Shown piece after piece: positions 17,555 to 26,727 of a stretch of 63,576 nucleotides of DNA. The stretch is from contig JAOXRU010000069.1 of NCBI GenBank assembly GCA_025800395.1, positions 1-63,576 of the forward strand. The letters are read 5' to 3'. Positions within the stretch are counted from its first letter, which is position 1. Each line of letters opens with the position of its first letter. Made by a program: the position numbers and the translations under genes. Source of the DNA: Flavobacteriaceae bacterium (GTDB lineage Bacteria > Bacteroidota > Bacteroidia > Flavobacteriales > Flavobacteriaceae). The notes beneath the pieces were generated by a model. It saw only the letters and a program-made list of their open reading frames with translations. It searched no databases and was not told the DNA's origin.

Positions 17555-18307
17555 TTGGAATCCGCACAAAACCCAAAATTATTTTCTAGAACCATATGGA
17601 TGTTACCATTTGCTTTAGTATTGATAATGTGGTTTTCGCATTGGTTCAATCTTGTCTTTAGCTTAAACTATGAAAAATGGGGTATTTATCCCAGAAACCT
17701 TAGCGGATTGAGAGGTGTCCTTTTTAGTCCGTTTATCCATAGCTCTCCCTCCCATTTGTATCAAAACACTATACCAATATTCGTGCTAAGTACTGCCTTG
17801 CGATTTTTCTATCCAAAAGTATTTTGGAAAGTATTGATCTACGGCACACTTTTATCTGGTCTTGGCACTTGGCTAATAGGGAAACCAGCCTATCACATCG
17901 GTATGAGCGGACTGATCTACGTACTGGCAAGTTTTATGTTCTTCAAAGGAATTTTTAGTGGATACTTTAGACTTATTGCGCTTTCTTTAGGAATCGTTTT
18001 TGTTTACGGCAGTCTCATATGGTACGTATTCCCAATAAAAGATGGAATGAGCTGGGAAGGGCATTTATCCGGTCTTATAACGGGGTTTTTGCTGGCCAAA
18101 TGGTTACATATACCAAAACCAAAGAAGAAAGTATACGATTGGGAAAAACCAGAATACAATGAAGAAACCGATCCCTTTATGCGTCAATTTGATGAAGAAG
18201 GCAATTTTATAGAATTACCAAAAGAAGTACAAACAGAGCAAATAGATAATGCCTCTACAAAGACAATTAAAATTCACTACAATTTTAAACCAAAGAAAAA
18301 AGAATAA
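17555..18307 (+). CDS. Rhomboid family intramembrane serine protease
   Basis: This 250-residue membrane protein has about six hydrophobic segments. The serine is in HIGMSGL (Ser118) and the catalytic histidine in WEGHLSG (His170). The oxyanion-side HxxxN motif is SHLYQNT (His67, Asn71). Rhomboids cleave membrane-anchored substrates within the bilayer. The start appears to be TTG at 17555, because no in-frame ATG precedes the first membrane segment and the next ATG would remove part of it. The C-terminal 60 residues are charged and cytoplasmic. Its stop abuts that of rlmB. Confidence 0.92.
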   Translation: MESAQNPKLFSRTIWMLPFALVLIMWFSHWFNLVFSLNYEKWGIYPRNLSGLRGVLFSPFIHSSPSHLYQNTIPIFVLSTALRFFYPKVFWKVLIYGTLLSGLGTWLIGKPAYHIGMSGLIYVLASFMFFKGIFSGYFRLIALSLGIVFVYGSLIWYVFPIKDGMSWEGHLSGLITGFLLAKWLHIPKPKKKVYDWEKPEYNEETDPFMRQFDEEGNFIELPKEVQTEQIDNASTKTIKIHYNFKPKKKE

Positions 18308-19045
18308 TCAAATTCTTTGTCGGTACGTTTCATACAAAATAGCGCCACAGGCAACCGAAACATTTAAAGAATCCACGCCACCAGTCAAAGGAAGTTTTGC
18401 GTTAACATCAGCTACCTTTAGAACCCCTTTTGAAACCCCTACATCTTCTGCTCCCATTACCAGAGCCAAAGGCATATTCAAATCCTCTTCATATACCGTT
18501 TGCTGCGCTTTCTCACTAGCAGCTAACACTTTTACACCAGAAGCTTGCAAATAATATATAGCATCCTTTAAGTGATCCACTTTAGTTATAGGAATTTGAA
18601 AAACTGCTCCAGCCGAAGTTTTTACCGTATCGGCAGTAACTGGGGCCGCACCTTGCTTGGGAACTATAATTCCATCAACACCAACGCAAGCAGCAGTTCG
18701 AATGATGGCACCAAAATTTCGCACATCGGACAAATGATCGAGTAGCAAAAAAAGTGGCTTTTCTTTAGAGGCCACTACTTCTTGAATCAATGTTTCCATA
18801 TCGGCATAATCTATAGGAGAAAGGTTGGCAACAACCCCCTGATGGTTCTTTTTGGACAAGCGATATAGCTTTTCCACTGGCACATAAGACAGACTAATAT
18901 GGTGGCGCTTAGCCAAAGCCAACAAATCTTGTATCAAATTCCCTTGTAAACCCTTTTGTACAAATATTTTGTCTACCACTTTTCCAGCTTCTATAGCTTC
19001 TATAACCGTTCTAATCCCAAAAATCCTATAGTTGTTTTTTTCCAT
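18308..19045 (-). CDS. rlmB: 23S rRNA (guanosine-2'-O-)-methyltransferase, RlmB-type (SpoU family)
   Basis: This 245-residue SpoU/TrmH enzyme has an N-terminal substrate-binding domain (FGIRTVIEAIEAGKVVDKIF). The knotted SAM-binding fold follows, with motif 1 RNFGAIIRTAACVGVDG, motif 2 LALVMGAEDVGVS and motif 3 LPLTGGVDSLNVSVA. RlmB methylates G2251 (E. coli numbering) in the 23S P loop. It is a single gene with a strong predicted promoter whose -7 box lies only 5 nt from the ATG, suggesting a leaderless mRNA. Confidence 0.93.
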   Translation of the reverse strand: MEKNNYRIFGIRTVIEAIEAGKVVDKIFVQKGLQGNLIQDLLALAKRHHISLSYVPVEKLYRLSKKNHQGVVANLSPIDYADMETLIQEVVASKEKPLFLLLDHLSDVRNFGAIIRTAACVGVDGIIVPKQGAAPVTADTVKTSAGAVFQIPITKVDHLKDAIYYLQASGVKVLAASEKAQQTVYEEDLNMPLALVMGAEDVGVSKGVLKVADVNAKLPLTGGVDSLNVSVACGAILYETYRQRI

Positions 19046-19050
19046 AGGTG

Positions 19051-19083
19051 CAAAGATAGTTAGTTTTTAAAAAGACGACCCAA
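19051..19083 (-). promoter_or_regulatory. rlmB promoter (predicted leaderless)
   Basis: On the minus strand TTG (19081-19083), 22 nt, then TATCTTTG (19058-19051) gives a full Bacteroidota promoter. Only CACCT separates the -7 box from the ATG at 19045, placing the start of transcription at or next to the start codon. Confidence 0.6.
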
Positions 19084-19158
19084 AACAGAAAACGAAATTA
19101 CAATTATTACAAATCATATTACCATACCGAAATCCTTGTCCATTTCTTCCACTATAGC

Positions 19159-19187
19159 AAAAAAATGGCTGCCCATTGGGCAGCCAT
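19159..19187 (-). terminator. Terminator of the distal SusCD operon
   Basis: A perfect 10-bp stem ATGGCTGCCC / GGGCAGCCAT with loop ATT is followed on the minus strand by seven U. It lies 25 bp past the lipoprotein stop at 19213. Confidence 0.85.
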
Positions 19188-19212
19188 CTCCTATAGATAA
19201 ACTAAAATGTTT

Positions 19213-20190
19213 TTAATTTTTGGTAAAGGTTAGAGTAACCTTATGTTTATCAACTCCACAACCTCCATCTTTCACAAAGTTGTTTAATATCACTGTAAAA
19301 GAAGCATCATCTGCTGGATCGTATACTCCATTGTCTCCTTTGATAGGCCCCCAAGAGATACCTCCAGTAGTACAAACTACGTTGGTTTCAACCGCATTTA
19401 CAATAGTCTCCTCACAAACTAGATCAAAGAAAAAGGTTTGTGCAAAACCGTATGCCGATAAAAATCCAAAATCAAATTTACGACTAGTACCTCCAGTTGC
19501 AACGATATCAACCGTAGCACCATCAGCAATAAAAGTAGAACTAAATGGTGTTACACCTTGCTCAACAGTTACGGTATATGCACCAACAAAAGTTTCTGCA
19601 CTTTGTGGACAAGCAAAAGTTGAATTCCATGCGAAAGCATCGTTATAGAACAATTCAGAAGTAATACTCTTCCCAGTATTGGCCAAACTAAAAGTTCTAC
19701 CATCTGTTAAAGAAATTTCTCCACGATATGCAATCTGATCATTAGCAGATATATTTGCAACATCTACTCCAAGCGCTGAAATCACATCCGATGCAGCTAT
19801 AGAGAAGTCCAAAGTAGCATATTTCTCATTGCTACCCCAAGCAGCATCATCGCTAGTCCAAGATCCTACCTTTACTTCTTCAGTCACGCTGTAATTTGGA
19901 TCCCCTTCATTCAAGATCGTATTATCTCTAAAGGTTGCAAATATCTCGTATTTGTTGATGGAAGTACCTCCTGCATCATCTACAAATTCGATATTGGCAG
20001 CGAAACTAGATATACTAGGATCCAACAGATTAATACCTGTATCTCCGATATCCGTAATACGAGCATAAGCCCCAATCTCGGAAGTACCCCCTTGCTGGAA
20101 TTCATTCTTATTGTCTGTATCACAAGAAACAGCAAATAACAATGCAGTCGCAGCAACGAAAGATTTTAATATATTTTTGTTTAATTTCAT
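19213..20190 (-). CDS. SusCD-associated lipoprotein of unknown function
   Basis: This 325-residue lipoprotein starts from the ATG at 20190 (MKLNKNILKS), with signal peptide and lipobox FAVSC (Cys23). A frame-compatible ATG three codons upstream is less likely. The acidic, Thr/Ser-rich mature protein looks like beta-sandwich repeats. It includes two cysteine-containing segments (FACPQSAETFVGAY; FDLVCEETIV and NVVCTTGGISWG). It is the third gene of the susC-susD operon, the place where surface lipoproteins that bind the ligand (SusE/SusF-like in position) are found. No catalytic domain was recognised. A strong terminator follows. Confidence 0.8.
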   Translation of the reverse strand: MKLNKNILKSFVAATALLFAVSCDTDNKNEFQQGGTSEIGAYARITDIGDTGINLLDPSISSFAANIEFVDDAGGTSINKYEIFATFRDNTILNEGDPNYSVTEEVKVGSWTSDDAAWGSNEKYATLDFSIAASDVISALGVDVANISANDQIAYRGEISLTDGRTFSLANTGKSITSELFYNDAFAWNSTFACPQSAETFVGAYTVTVEQGVTPFSSTFIADGATVDIVATGGTSRKFDFGFLSAYGFAQTFFFDLVCEETIVNAVETNVVCTTGGISWGPIKGDNGVYDPADDASFTVILNNFVKDGGCGVDKHKVTLTFTKN

Positions 20191-20208
20191 TGTTAACAAT
20201 TTTTTAGA

Positions 20209-21858
20209 TTATTTTAAAGCTTCACCCGTTCTTTTATCCCAAAATACACGTACTCCATAATCAGCCTTAGGACTCATATTTTGGTTTCTGTTAATCGTGT
20301 TCGCTGGATAAGGGAAACTATGAATAAAGGTACCAGCATTGTCACCAGAAATTGCAGGTTGCGGATCAGCAGGAAGACCTGTTCTTCTATAAGCGTTATA
20401 TACTTCCAATCCGTTACCCCAAGCCGCAATAAAGGCTTCAGTCATAATAATGTTCAAACGACTTTCTGGGGAAGCAGCGTTATCATAGTTGGTTATTACC
20501 TCACTTATATACGAACTGATTTCAGCTACAGTAGCTCCAGCACCAGCTGGTACGGCGTTCGATTGGAAATTGACAACCTTAGCCATAGAAAAAAGGATAC
20601 CTTCTTCTAACAACGCTTTTGGATCACCAGTAGTACCAGCTTCATGAGCAGCTTCTGCCAAAAGGAATTTGGTCATAGCCGCAGTCCAAAGCGGGTTGAT
20701 ACCAGCTCCTTTAGCACCATCCGTAGCGGTTCCTGGAGAACCATTATTGTTATCAAATTTACCACCTGCAGGATATAATCCCCAAAGTGTGATTTTGTTT
20801 CCATCTGGTGGGCCACCATCATCGTTCATATGATCTCTACCCCAGTAGCCATCACCTACAGTACAGAATACATCAGAAAATGTATAGTGCGCTGGTTTGT
20901 TTTCCGCCAGACAAGGCAAGGTAAACAAGCCTTCAGGAGTAGACGGATCTGGATAAGTTAAAGACTGACGATAGAAATAGTAACGGATACGTGGATCTGG
21001 ATCTGTCTTACCATTATACATCTCATCCATAAAAGAGTTTGACATATACTCTCCACCATCTCCTAAATAACCAGCTGTAAATTTGAAATGACGCACATCC
21101 GGATCGTTATCCTGAGTTCCGTAAGCCACTTCCCACTCTTCCGCTGCAGTATCGATAAGATCATCCTCAGCAATCAAAGCATTCATAGCAGCAACCTTAG
21201 CCGGAGTATCTACCAAACGAGAGTTATTCAACAAACGCAATTTAAGCGTTTTTGCTAAAGTAGTCCATTTTGCAGCATCACCTCCATAGAAAATATCATC
21301 TGCTGGTTTGTAACCAGTTGGCGAAGTTTTGGCCAAATCGGCTATTGCTTCATCCAATAAAGTAATCGCAGATGCATAAATAAGCTCATCATCATCTGGA
21401 GCAGGGTTTAGATTATCAGTAAATTGCAAAGCTTCTGTATAAGGCACATCTCCAAAGAAATCAACCAAAGTAGAAATGGTATAAGATTTAATAATCTTTG
21501 CGATACCAACATGCTCCCACAATTCCAAATCGGCACCCTTGGTAATTACAGCCTCAGCATCTGGCAATACACCAGCATAGCCAGAAGACCAAAGTCCATT
21601 AAAAGTTTCTGGAGTCACTCCATTATCATAAGTTGGACCAAACATATGTACCATACGTGTTACCTGCATTGGTCTGTCGGTTTGTATAGCGGTAAAGTTT
21701 CTAAAGTTTTGGATAGCTCCATTGAGCAACAATCCAACATCCGCATTATCTGGACCAACAGCATTTGGATTTTCTAACAAATCCAACTCTGTAGTCTCAC
21801 AAGCCCCAAGCACCAATAAAGCTGATGCAACTAGACTTTTAAATATATTTTTCTTCAT
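20209..21858 (-). CDS. SusD/RagB family nutrient-binding outer-membrane lipoprotein
   Basis: This 549-residue surface lipoprotein has signal and lipobox VLGAC (Cys20). It is the lid of the SusCD importer and captures the ligand above the SusC barrel. The N-terminal segment NPNAVGPDNADVGLLLNGAI and following helices resemble the TPR scaffold of the SusD_2/SusD-like group. The conserved C-terminal SPESRLNIIMTEAFIAAWGN and VYNAYRRTGLPADPQPA are typical of that group. It lies 18 bp downstream of its susC. The substrate cannot be read from sequence, and no glycoside hydrolase is nearby. Confidence 0.93.
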   Translation of the reverse strand: MKKNIFKSLVASALLVLGACETTELDLLENPNAVGPDNADVGLLLNGAIQNFRNFTAIQTDRPMQVTRMVHMFGPTYDNGVTPETFNGLWSSGYAGVLPDAEAVITKGADLELWEHVGIAKIIKSYTISTLVDFFGDVPYTEALQFTDNLNPAPDDDELIYASAITLLDEAIADLAKTSPTGYKPADDIFYGGDAAKWTTLAKTLKLRLLNNSRLVDTPAKVAAMNALIAEDDLIDTAAEEWEVAYGTQDNDPDVRHFKFTAGYLGDGGEYMSNSFMDEMYNGKTDPDPRIRYYFYRQSLTYPDPSTPEGLFTLPCLAENKPAHYTFSDVFCTVGDGYWGRDHMNDDGGPPDGNKITLWGLYPAGGKFDNNNGSPGTATDGAKGAGINPLWTAAMTKFLLAEAAHEAGTTGDPKALLEEGILFSMAKVVNFQSNAVPAGAGATVAEISSYISEVITNYDNAASPESRLNIIMTEAFIAAWGNGLEVYNAYRRTGLPADPQPAISGDNAGTFIHSFPYPANTINRNQNMSPKADYGVRVFWDKRTGEALK

Positions 21859-21876
21859 TGTTATCTATTTTTTTTA

Positions 21877-24800
21877 TTAGAATGTAACCTTTAAAGAGAA
21901 TCCATAACGCTTGGTCGCTGGACCAGCCATAAAGTCTAAACCTTTAGAGTTACCAACTCCCAAAGAAGATACAGCAGGGTCCATAGACTGGTGCGCATCA
22001 GGGAAGTTAAAGGCTTTTCTCCATAAATTGTTAGCTAAGAAGCTTAAAGAAACACTTCCAAATGGCGTTTTCTCTAAGAATTTAGCAGGAACATCATATC
22101 CAAAAGACACTTCACGCAAACGCAATAGCGTTCCGTCATATACCAATGCTTCGGAAGCACCGTATAAATAATTATCGAAATAATAGTCCGTCAAAGAAAT
22201 TTGAGTGGTATTTTTTTCGCCAGTAGAAGTAACTCCAGGCAATACCACAGTAAGACCACGATCCACATCTGTATCTTCGGTAAGACCACGTGCCAACAAA
22301 GTAGCAGCAGTATACGAAATCAAATCTCCTCCTTGGGTATATTCTAATTGAACACCAAGATTGAATCCTTTGTAGCTCAAATTAGTGCTCAAAGATCCAA
22401 TCCAATCTGGGTTTGGATCCCCAATTACACCTATCTGACCAGACTCTTTCCAATATCCATTATCTAATACTATAGGATTTCCTTCATTATCGCGCTCTAC
22501 ATAAGTACCCATCAATACGTTAAATGGCTCATCGTTTTTTGCGAAGTTACCAAAGTCGGTAAATCCATTTAAAGCAATCTGTTCCGCATCTGGCGGTAGG
22601 TTTTTTACTGTAGATTCGTAAGAAGTAAAGTTGATCGCTGCATTCCAGGTAAAATTATCGTTGCGAATCAAATATCCGTCCAACAATATTTCCAAACCTG
22701 TAGTTTCCAACTCACCAGCATTCTGCGTAGTATTCGTTGCTCCGGTAGCAGGATCCAATCCGCGACCAATAATCTGGTCTTCAGCATTTCTCTTATAAGC
22801 AGAAAGATCCAAATTTACACGGTTGTTCAAGAACTTACCTTCAATACCAAATTCGATCTCAGACTGTAATTCGGGCTTCAAATCTGGGTTACCAATCGTA
22901 TTTGAAATAGAGTTGGTACTGATAACAGCATTGTCTTGATTGTAGTTCAACCAAGCTTTAGCAGCAAGATTCAACACATCTCTTGTACTATATGGCAACG
23001 CAAAACGTGCAGATGTACCATAGGCAGCACGCAACTTGAGGAAGTTAACCGCTCCGTTTTTATTCAAATTAAATGCATCCAATGGCAAGAAAGAAACACT
23101 TACTCCTGGGTAGAACAAAGAGTTGTTTCCAGTTTCGTGAGTAGAGGCCCAGTCATTACGTGCAGATAAGTTGGCATACAAGAAATTCTTATACCCCAAA
23201 GTTACGTTAGCATAAATACCCAAACGGTTTACTTTCTGATTGTAGAAAGAACCAGCATTTCTGTTTACAAAGTTTCCATCGAAGAAACTTCCGTATACCA
23301 GCTGATTGCTATAAGTAGACCTAAATAGCTTAAAAGTATTGATCTTAGAGTTGAAACCTACTAATGCATCCAAGTTGAAATCTTCAGAGAAATCTTTCTG
23401 GAAAGTAAACATCAAATCGTGGTTTTGCGTCTTCTCTGTATACTGATCTTTATTAAACAAACCAAGACCATCATAGTTGATACCTCCTTTGTTTACACGG
23501 AAAGTAGCATCCGTAGTATAGGAATCAAAACCAGATCTCCAAGTAACGTTAAATGCATCGGTTATAGGATAAGAAACAGAAACCTTACCAAAGATACGAT
23601 CTGTATTTTCTCCATATTTCTCATTGTTTACCGTCCAATATGGATTCTGGATACTATTGTTGGAACGATAGTACACAGAACGGTGTAGGCTATCTTCCCA
23701 AGGCAGTCCGTTCAAATCTACAGAACGAGGGGTATACATTACGTTAGCAAACACAGAAGAAGATCCTCCAGAAGCATTACTACCATAAGAAGCAGCAGAT
23801 GGAGGCGACTTAAAATTGTTGATCACATAGTTCATCGAACCAGTAATACTCACTTTATTTGCCAAAGTAGCCTTGGCATTGATACCAATTTGGTTTTTAA
23901 CTACAGAGTTACCCGGAGTAATACCCTCGGTATCTGTATTGGTATAGGTCATACTTATAGAAGACTTCTCCCCTCCATAGTTGAAACTCACAGAGTTTAT
24001 TAAGCTAGTACCAGTTCTAAAGAATCCACCTACGTTGTCATAAGGCTTATAAGCATAAGTTGCTCCTACAAACTGAGGGAAGAAATCATCAAAACTTCCT
24101 CCATCTTGGATCGTTTGGTACTCGTTACCAGCATAAATATGCGGTACTTCAGAAACTTCGTCAAAACGCGCACCCCAGTTACTAAATGCCTTAGAAGCAC
24201 TACCTTGCCATCCGTTACCGAATGTGTCTTGCCACTTTGGAATACCAGTAATACTGTTGAAGAATACAGAAGAGTTGATAGTTACAGAAGTCTTATTATT
24301 GGCATCGCTCTTACCACTTTTTGTAGTAATAAGGATTACCCCGTTACGACCTTCTTCCCCGTAAAGTACGGTTGCACTCAAACCTTTCAATACCTCTAAT
24401 TTTTCGATATTGTTTTGGTCGATATCCGATAGACGACCACCAGCACTAGCACCAGCTCCTGAATTAAATGCAGATCTACCGTTTGAAGCAGAGGAAATTG
24501 GCACCCCATCCACTACAATCAATGGTTGGTTAGAACCAGTAATAGAAGAGTAACCACGAATGTTGATGTTTGCTGCAGCACCGTCCATAGAACCACCAGA
24601 AAGGATTTCAACACCCGCTACCTTACCAGATAATGCTTGCGCAACATCCGCAGCCGGCTTGTTTTCCAATTCTTCGCTTCCTACAGAAGAAACCGAATAC
24701 CCAAGAGCTTTTTTCTCTCTGCGGATACCCTGTGCAGTAACAACTACTTCTTCTAGGGCTTGAGCATCATCTTCCATCTGTACATTGACAGTGTTTGAAG

Positions 24801-25059
24801 CTCCAACTGTTTTTACAACATCTTTTTGACCGATGTAACTAAATTTTAGAACCTGACCAACTGAAGCTTGAATAGTATAATTACCATCAAAATCAGTCTG
24901 GGTACCTGTAGTAGTACCTTGAACTAAAACATTAACCCCTGGCAATGGCATCCCATCTTGATCTGTCACATTACCCGAGATAGTTTTGGTCTGTGCAAAG
25001 GAAATTTGCACCACTAACGCTAGAAGTAGCGTTAGCAATCCACTAAACTTTGTTCTCAT
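21877..25059 (-). CDS. SusC/RagA family TonB-linked outer-membrane receptor (distal pair)
   Basis: This is a 1060-residue TonB-dependent transporter. It has a signal peptide (to about residue 23), a carboxypeptidase-regulatory-like domain at 27-95 (ISGNVTDQDGMPLPGVNVLV) and a TonB-box-like ALEEVVVTAQG at about 101-111. The plug domain contains the SusC motif INIRGYSSITGSNQPLIVVDG, and a 22-strand-type barrel ends in FSLKVTF. Barrel length and the plug extension are typical of SusC. It forms an operon with the SusD and lipoprotein genes downstream, and has its own predicted promoter. Its N-terminal 110 residues closely match the other SusC at 26728-29760, while the barrels diverge. This suggests old duplication with different ligands. 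Confidence 0.95.
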   Translation of the reverse strand: MRTKFSGLLTLLLALVVQISFAQTKTISGNVTDQDGMPLPGVNVLVQGTTTGTQTDFDGNYTIQASVGQVLKFSYIGQKDVVKTVGASNTVNVQMEDDAQALEEVVVTAQGIRREKKALGYSVSSVGSEELENKPAADVAQALSGKVAGVEILSGGSMDGAAANINIRGYSSITGSNQPLIVVDGVPISSASNGRSAFNSGAGASAGGRLSDIDQNNIEKLEVLKGLSATVLYGEEGRNGVILITTKSGKSDANNKTSVTINSSVFFNSITGIPKWQDTFGNGWQGSASKAFSNWGARFDEVSEVPHIYAGNEYQTIQDGGSFDDFFPQFVGATYAYKPYDNVGGFFRTGTSLINSVSFNYGGEKSSISMTYTNTDTEGITPGNSVVKNQIGINAKATLANKVSITGSMNYVINNFKSPPSAASYGSNASGGSSSVFANVMYTPRSVDLNGLPWEDSLHRSVYYRSNNSIQNPYWTVNNEKYGENTDRIFGKVSVSYPITDAFNVTWRSGFDSYTTDATFRVNKGGINYDGLGLFNKDQYTEKTQNHDLMFTFQKDFSEDFNLDALVGFNSKINTFKLFRSTYSNQLVYGSFFDGNFVNRNAGSFYNQKVNRLGIYANVTLGYKNFLYANLSARNDWASTHETGNNSLFYPGVSVSFLPLDAFNLNKNGAVNFLKLRAAYGTSARFALPYSTRDVLNLAAKAWLNYNQDNAVISTNSISNTIGNPDLKPELQSEIEFGIEGKFLNNRVNLDLSAYKRNAEDQIIGRGLDPATGATNTTQNAGELETTGLEILLDGYLIRNDNFTWNAAINFTSYESTVKNLPPDAEQIALNGFTDFGNFAKNDEPFNVLMGTYVERDNEGNPIVLDNGYWKESGQIGVIGDPNPDWIGSLSTNLSYKGFNLGVQLEYTQGGDLISYTAATLLARGLTEDTDVDRGLTVVLPGVTSTGEKNTTQISLTDYYFDNYLYGASEALVYDGTLLRLREVSFGYDVPAKFLEKTPFGSVSLSFLANNLWRKAFNFPDAHQSMDPAVSSLGVGNSKGLDFMAGPATKRYGFSLKVTF

Positions 25060-25061
25060 TT

Positions 25062-25119
25062 TTTAATATTATTTGAATTAGCTAGAGCCAAAAATGATAA
25101 AATAATGTTAAATATGCAA
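25062..25119 (-). promoter_or_regulatory. Promoter and conserved leader of the distal susC
   Basis: On the minus strand TTG (25117-25119), 20 nt, then CATTTTTG (25096-25089), one mismatch from TAnnTTTG. The leader at 25084-25062 contains TAGCTAATTCAAATAATAT and is 22 of 23 identical to the leader of the other susC (29785-29763). Confidence 0.5.
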
Positions 25120-25194
25120 TTATCTTTAAAGAAACTTTAATGAAAAGTTAAAAAGTAGGAAAAACTAACCTGGCTACTAGAGGATTATCAACAC

Positions 25195-25228
25195 AAAAAA
25201 AGAAACCACTAATTTTTAGTGGCTTCTT
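25195..25228 (-). terminator. Terminator of the proximal SusCD pair
   Basis: The hairpin pairs AAGAAACCACTAA with TTAGTGGCTTCTT (12 of 13 pairs, loop TTT), followed on the minus strand by a run of U. It ends the 26717-25251 susD transcript before the next susC promoter, so the two pairs are separate units. Confidence 0.8.
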
Positions 25229-25250
25229 CAAACAAACTAACCTTAATAAA

Positions 25251-26717
25251 CTATTCCCCTCCGAATGTATATAATGAGATTCTCAAGGTATTTAATTCCG
25301 ATGCTGGAATCGGAAAATGTAGGAACTGTTTTTTACCGAGATCATCCGTTCTTCTACGATCAAAGAATGGACTTCCAGGGCCTTCCCACGCATCTATATA
25401 TCTTTCATAAAATACTTTATCAAGCAAATCGGCATCTGTTGCCAAGGCCGCTGCCAATCCACCATTGGCAACCCTAGTTTTGTTTATCAGACCAGCAGCC
25501 ACAGCAAGATCTCCAGCAGTACGTATTATAGCTTCGGCCAACAAAAGATCATTTTCTGCCTCTGATAAAGTCACCATAGGCAAGGACAAATCGGAGCGAT
25601 AGTCGTTGTGTTCATTAAATTTAAAATAACAAAAGAAATACACCCCTCTATCTGGTCGGAATGCAGGAGACCCAGCTGCGACAAAAGGCTTTTTTGAATC
25701 TTTATCTCCAAAACGCTTATCTGGCATGGTAGCAATATCGTAGGTATACGAACCACTTTCTGGAAAAGGGTAAGGATGTGTACTGTCTACCATATTAACA
25801 ATTCTTTGATCTACGCGTGTCCAAATCGCATTGGCATGCCGCTGAAACGCATGTTCCCAATTCGCTCCACCATCTCCTTTGGGAGCCAAATCAAAATCTA
25901 TTCCCTTTTCTGCAGCTGCTTTTACTTTGGCCCAGTCGACTGTAAGTGTTTCAGCAGCAGTACGTGCTTTCTGTGCTAGAAATTTAGCAATATATGTATT
26001 TGCCAAAGCCAAACTCTGCGCCCCATCGAGTTCCACTCCATTAAACTGAGTGATCTTCATCTGATTCCCCAAAGATTCCATTATAGAAACTGCCGCTTCC
26101 AAATCCATAATGGCCTGGTCGATTATTTCTGCATAGGGCACCAAATCATCCGCTACTATTTTCAACACATCTGTATTCTCTGTAACAACAAAGGCCTGAT
26201 CAAACAACAATCCCAAATACCCATAGTCCAAGCCCCTAATAAACAAAGCTTGCGCCTTGGTACGCTCCGTTATATTAACCGAACCGCTCACCATCCTTCC
26301 TTCATTATTAATCCCATTCAAAACATCGTTGGCTGTAGATATGGAAGAATACAATTTATACCAAGGCTCTTCCAAATAAGCCGTATAAGGTGCGGACTGC
26401 GTATTGTTCAAAGCACTATGATCTCCCAAACCGTATGGCACAGAGACCGTGCCCACTTCTCTCATATTAAAATTCCCCCAAGACGAAGAGCCATGATCTG
26501 CGGCTACAGATAGCGTAGTGTAAGGACTATCCATATGCAACCCTTGCCACCATGCTGCATATGCACCAGATAATACCGTAGGAAAATCATCCGCACTTTT
26601 AAGTATATTGGCTAAGCTTGGATCATCATAATTTGGCACATCTACCTCTTCACACCCAAAAAGGAGAAATACACTTGCCAAAACAACACTATAATATGTT
26701 ATATATTTTTTTTTCAT
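25251..26717 (-). CDS. RagB/SusD family nutrient-uptake outer-membrane lipoprotein
   Basis: This 488-residue lipoprotein has a lipobox LLFGC (Cys22) and a SusD-like helical scaffold. Early segments are DDFPTVLSGAYAAWWQGLHM and WYKLYSSISTANDVL. A RagB-type C-terminus has FNEHNDYRSDLSLPMVTLSE, ENDLLLAEAIIRTAG and the ending FDRRRTDDLGKKQFLHFPIP. It is the capture lid for the SusC upstream (11 bp gap). It is shorter than and clearly different from the SusD at 20209-21858, so the two systems probably take up different nutrients. Substrate unknown. Confidence 0.92.
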   Translation of the reverse strand: MKKKYITYYSVVLASVFLLFGCEEVDVPNYDDPSLANILKSADDFPTVLSGAYAAWWQGLHMDSPYTTLSVAADHGSSSWGNFNMREVGTVSVPYGLGDHSALNNTQSAPYTAYLEEPWYKLYSSISTANDVLNGINNEGRMVSGSVNITERTKAQALFIRGLDYGYLGLLFDQAFVVTENTDVLKIVADDLVPYAEIIDQAIMDLEAAVSIMESLGNQMKITQFNGVELDGAQSLALANTYIAKFLAQKARTAAETLTVDWAKVKAAAEKGIDFDLAPKGDGGANWEHAFQRHANAIWTRVDQRIVNMVDSTHPYPFPESGSYTYDIATMPDKRFGDKDSKKPFVAAGSPAFRPDRGVYFFCYFKFNEHNDYRSDLSLPMVTLSEAENDLLLAEAIIRTAGDLAVAAGLINKTRVANGGLAAALATDADLLDKVFYERYIDAWEGPGSPFFDRRRTDDLGKKQFLHFPIPASELNTLRISLYTFGGE

Positions 26718-26727
26718 GACTTCTTTA

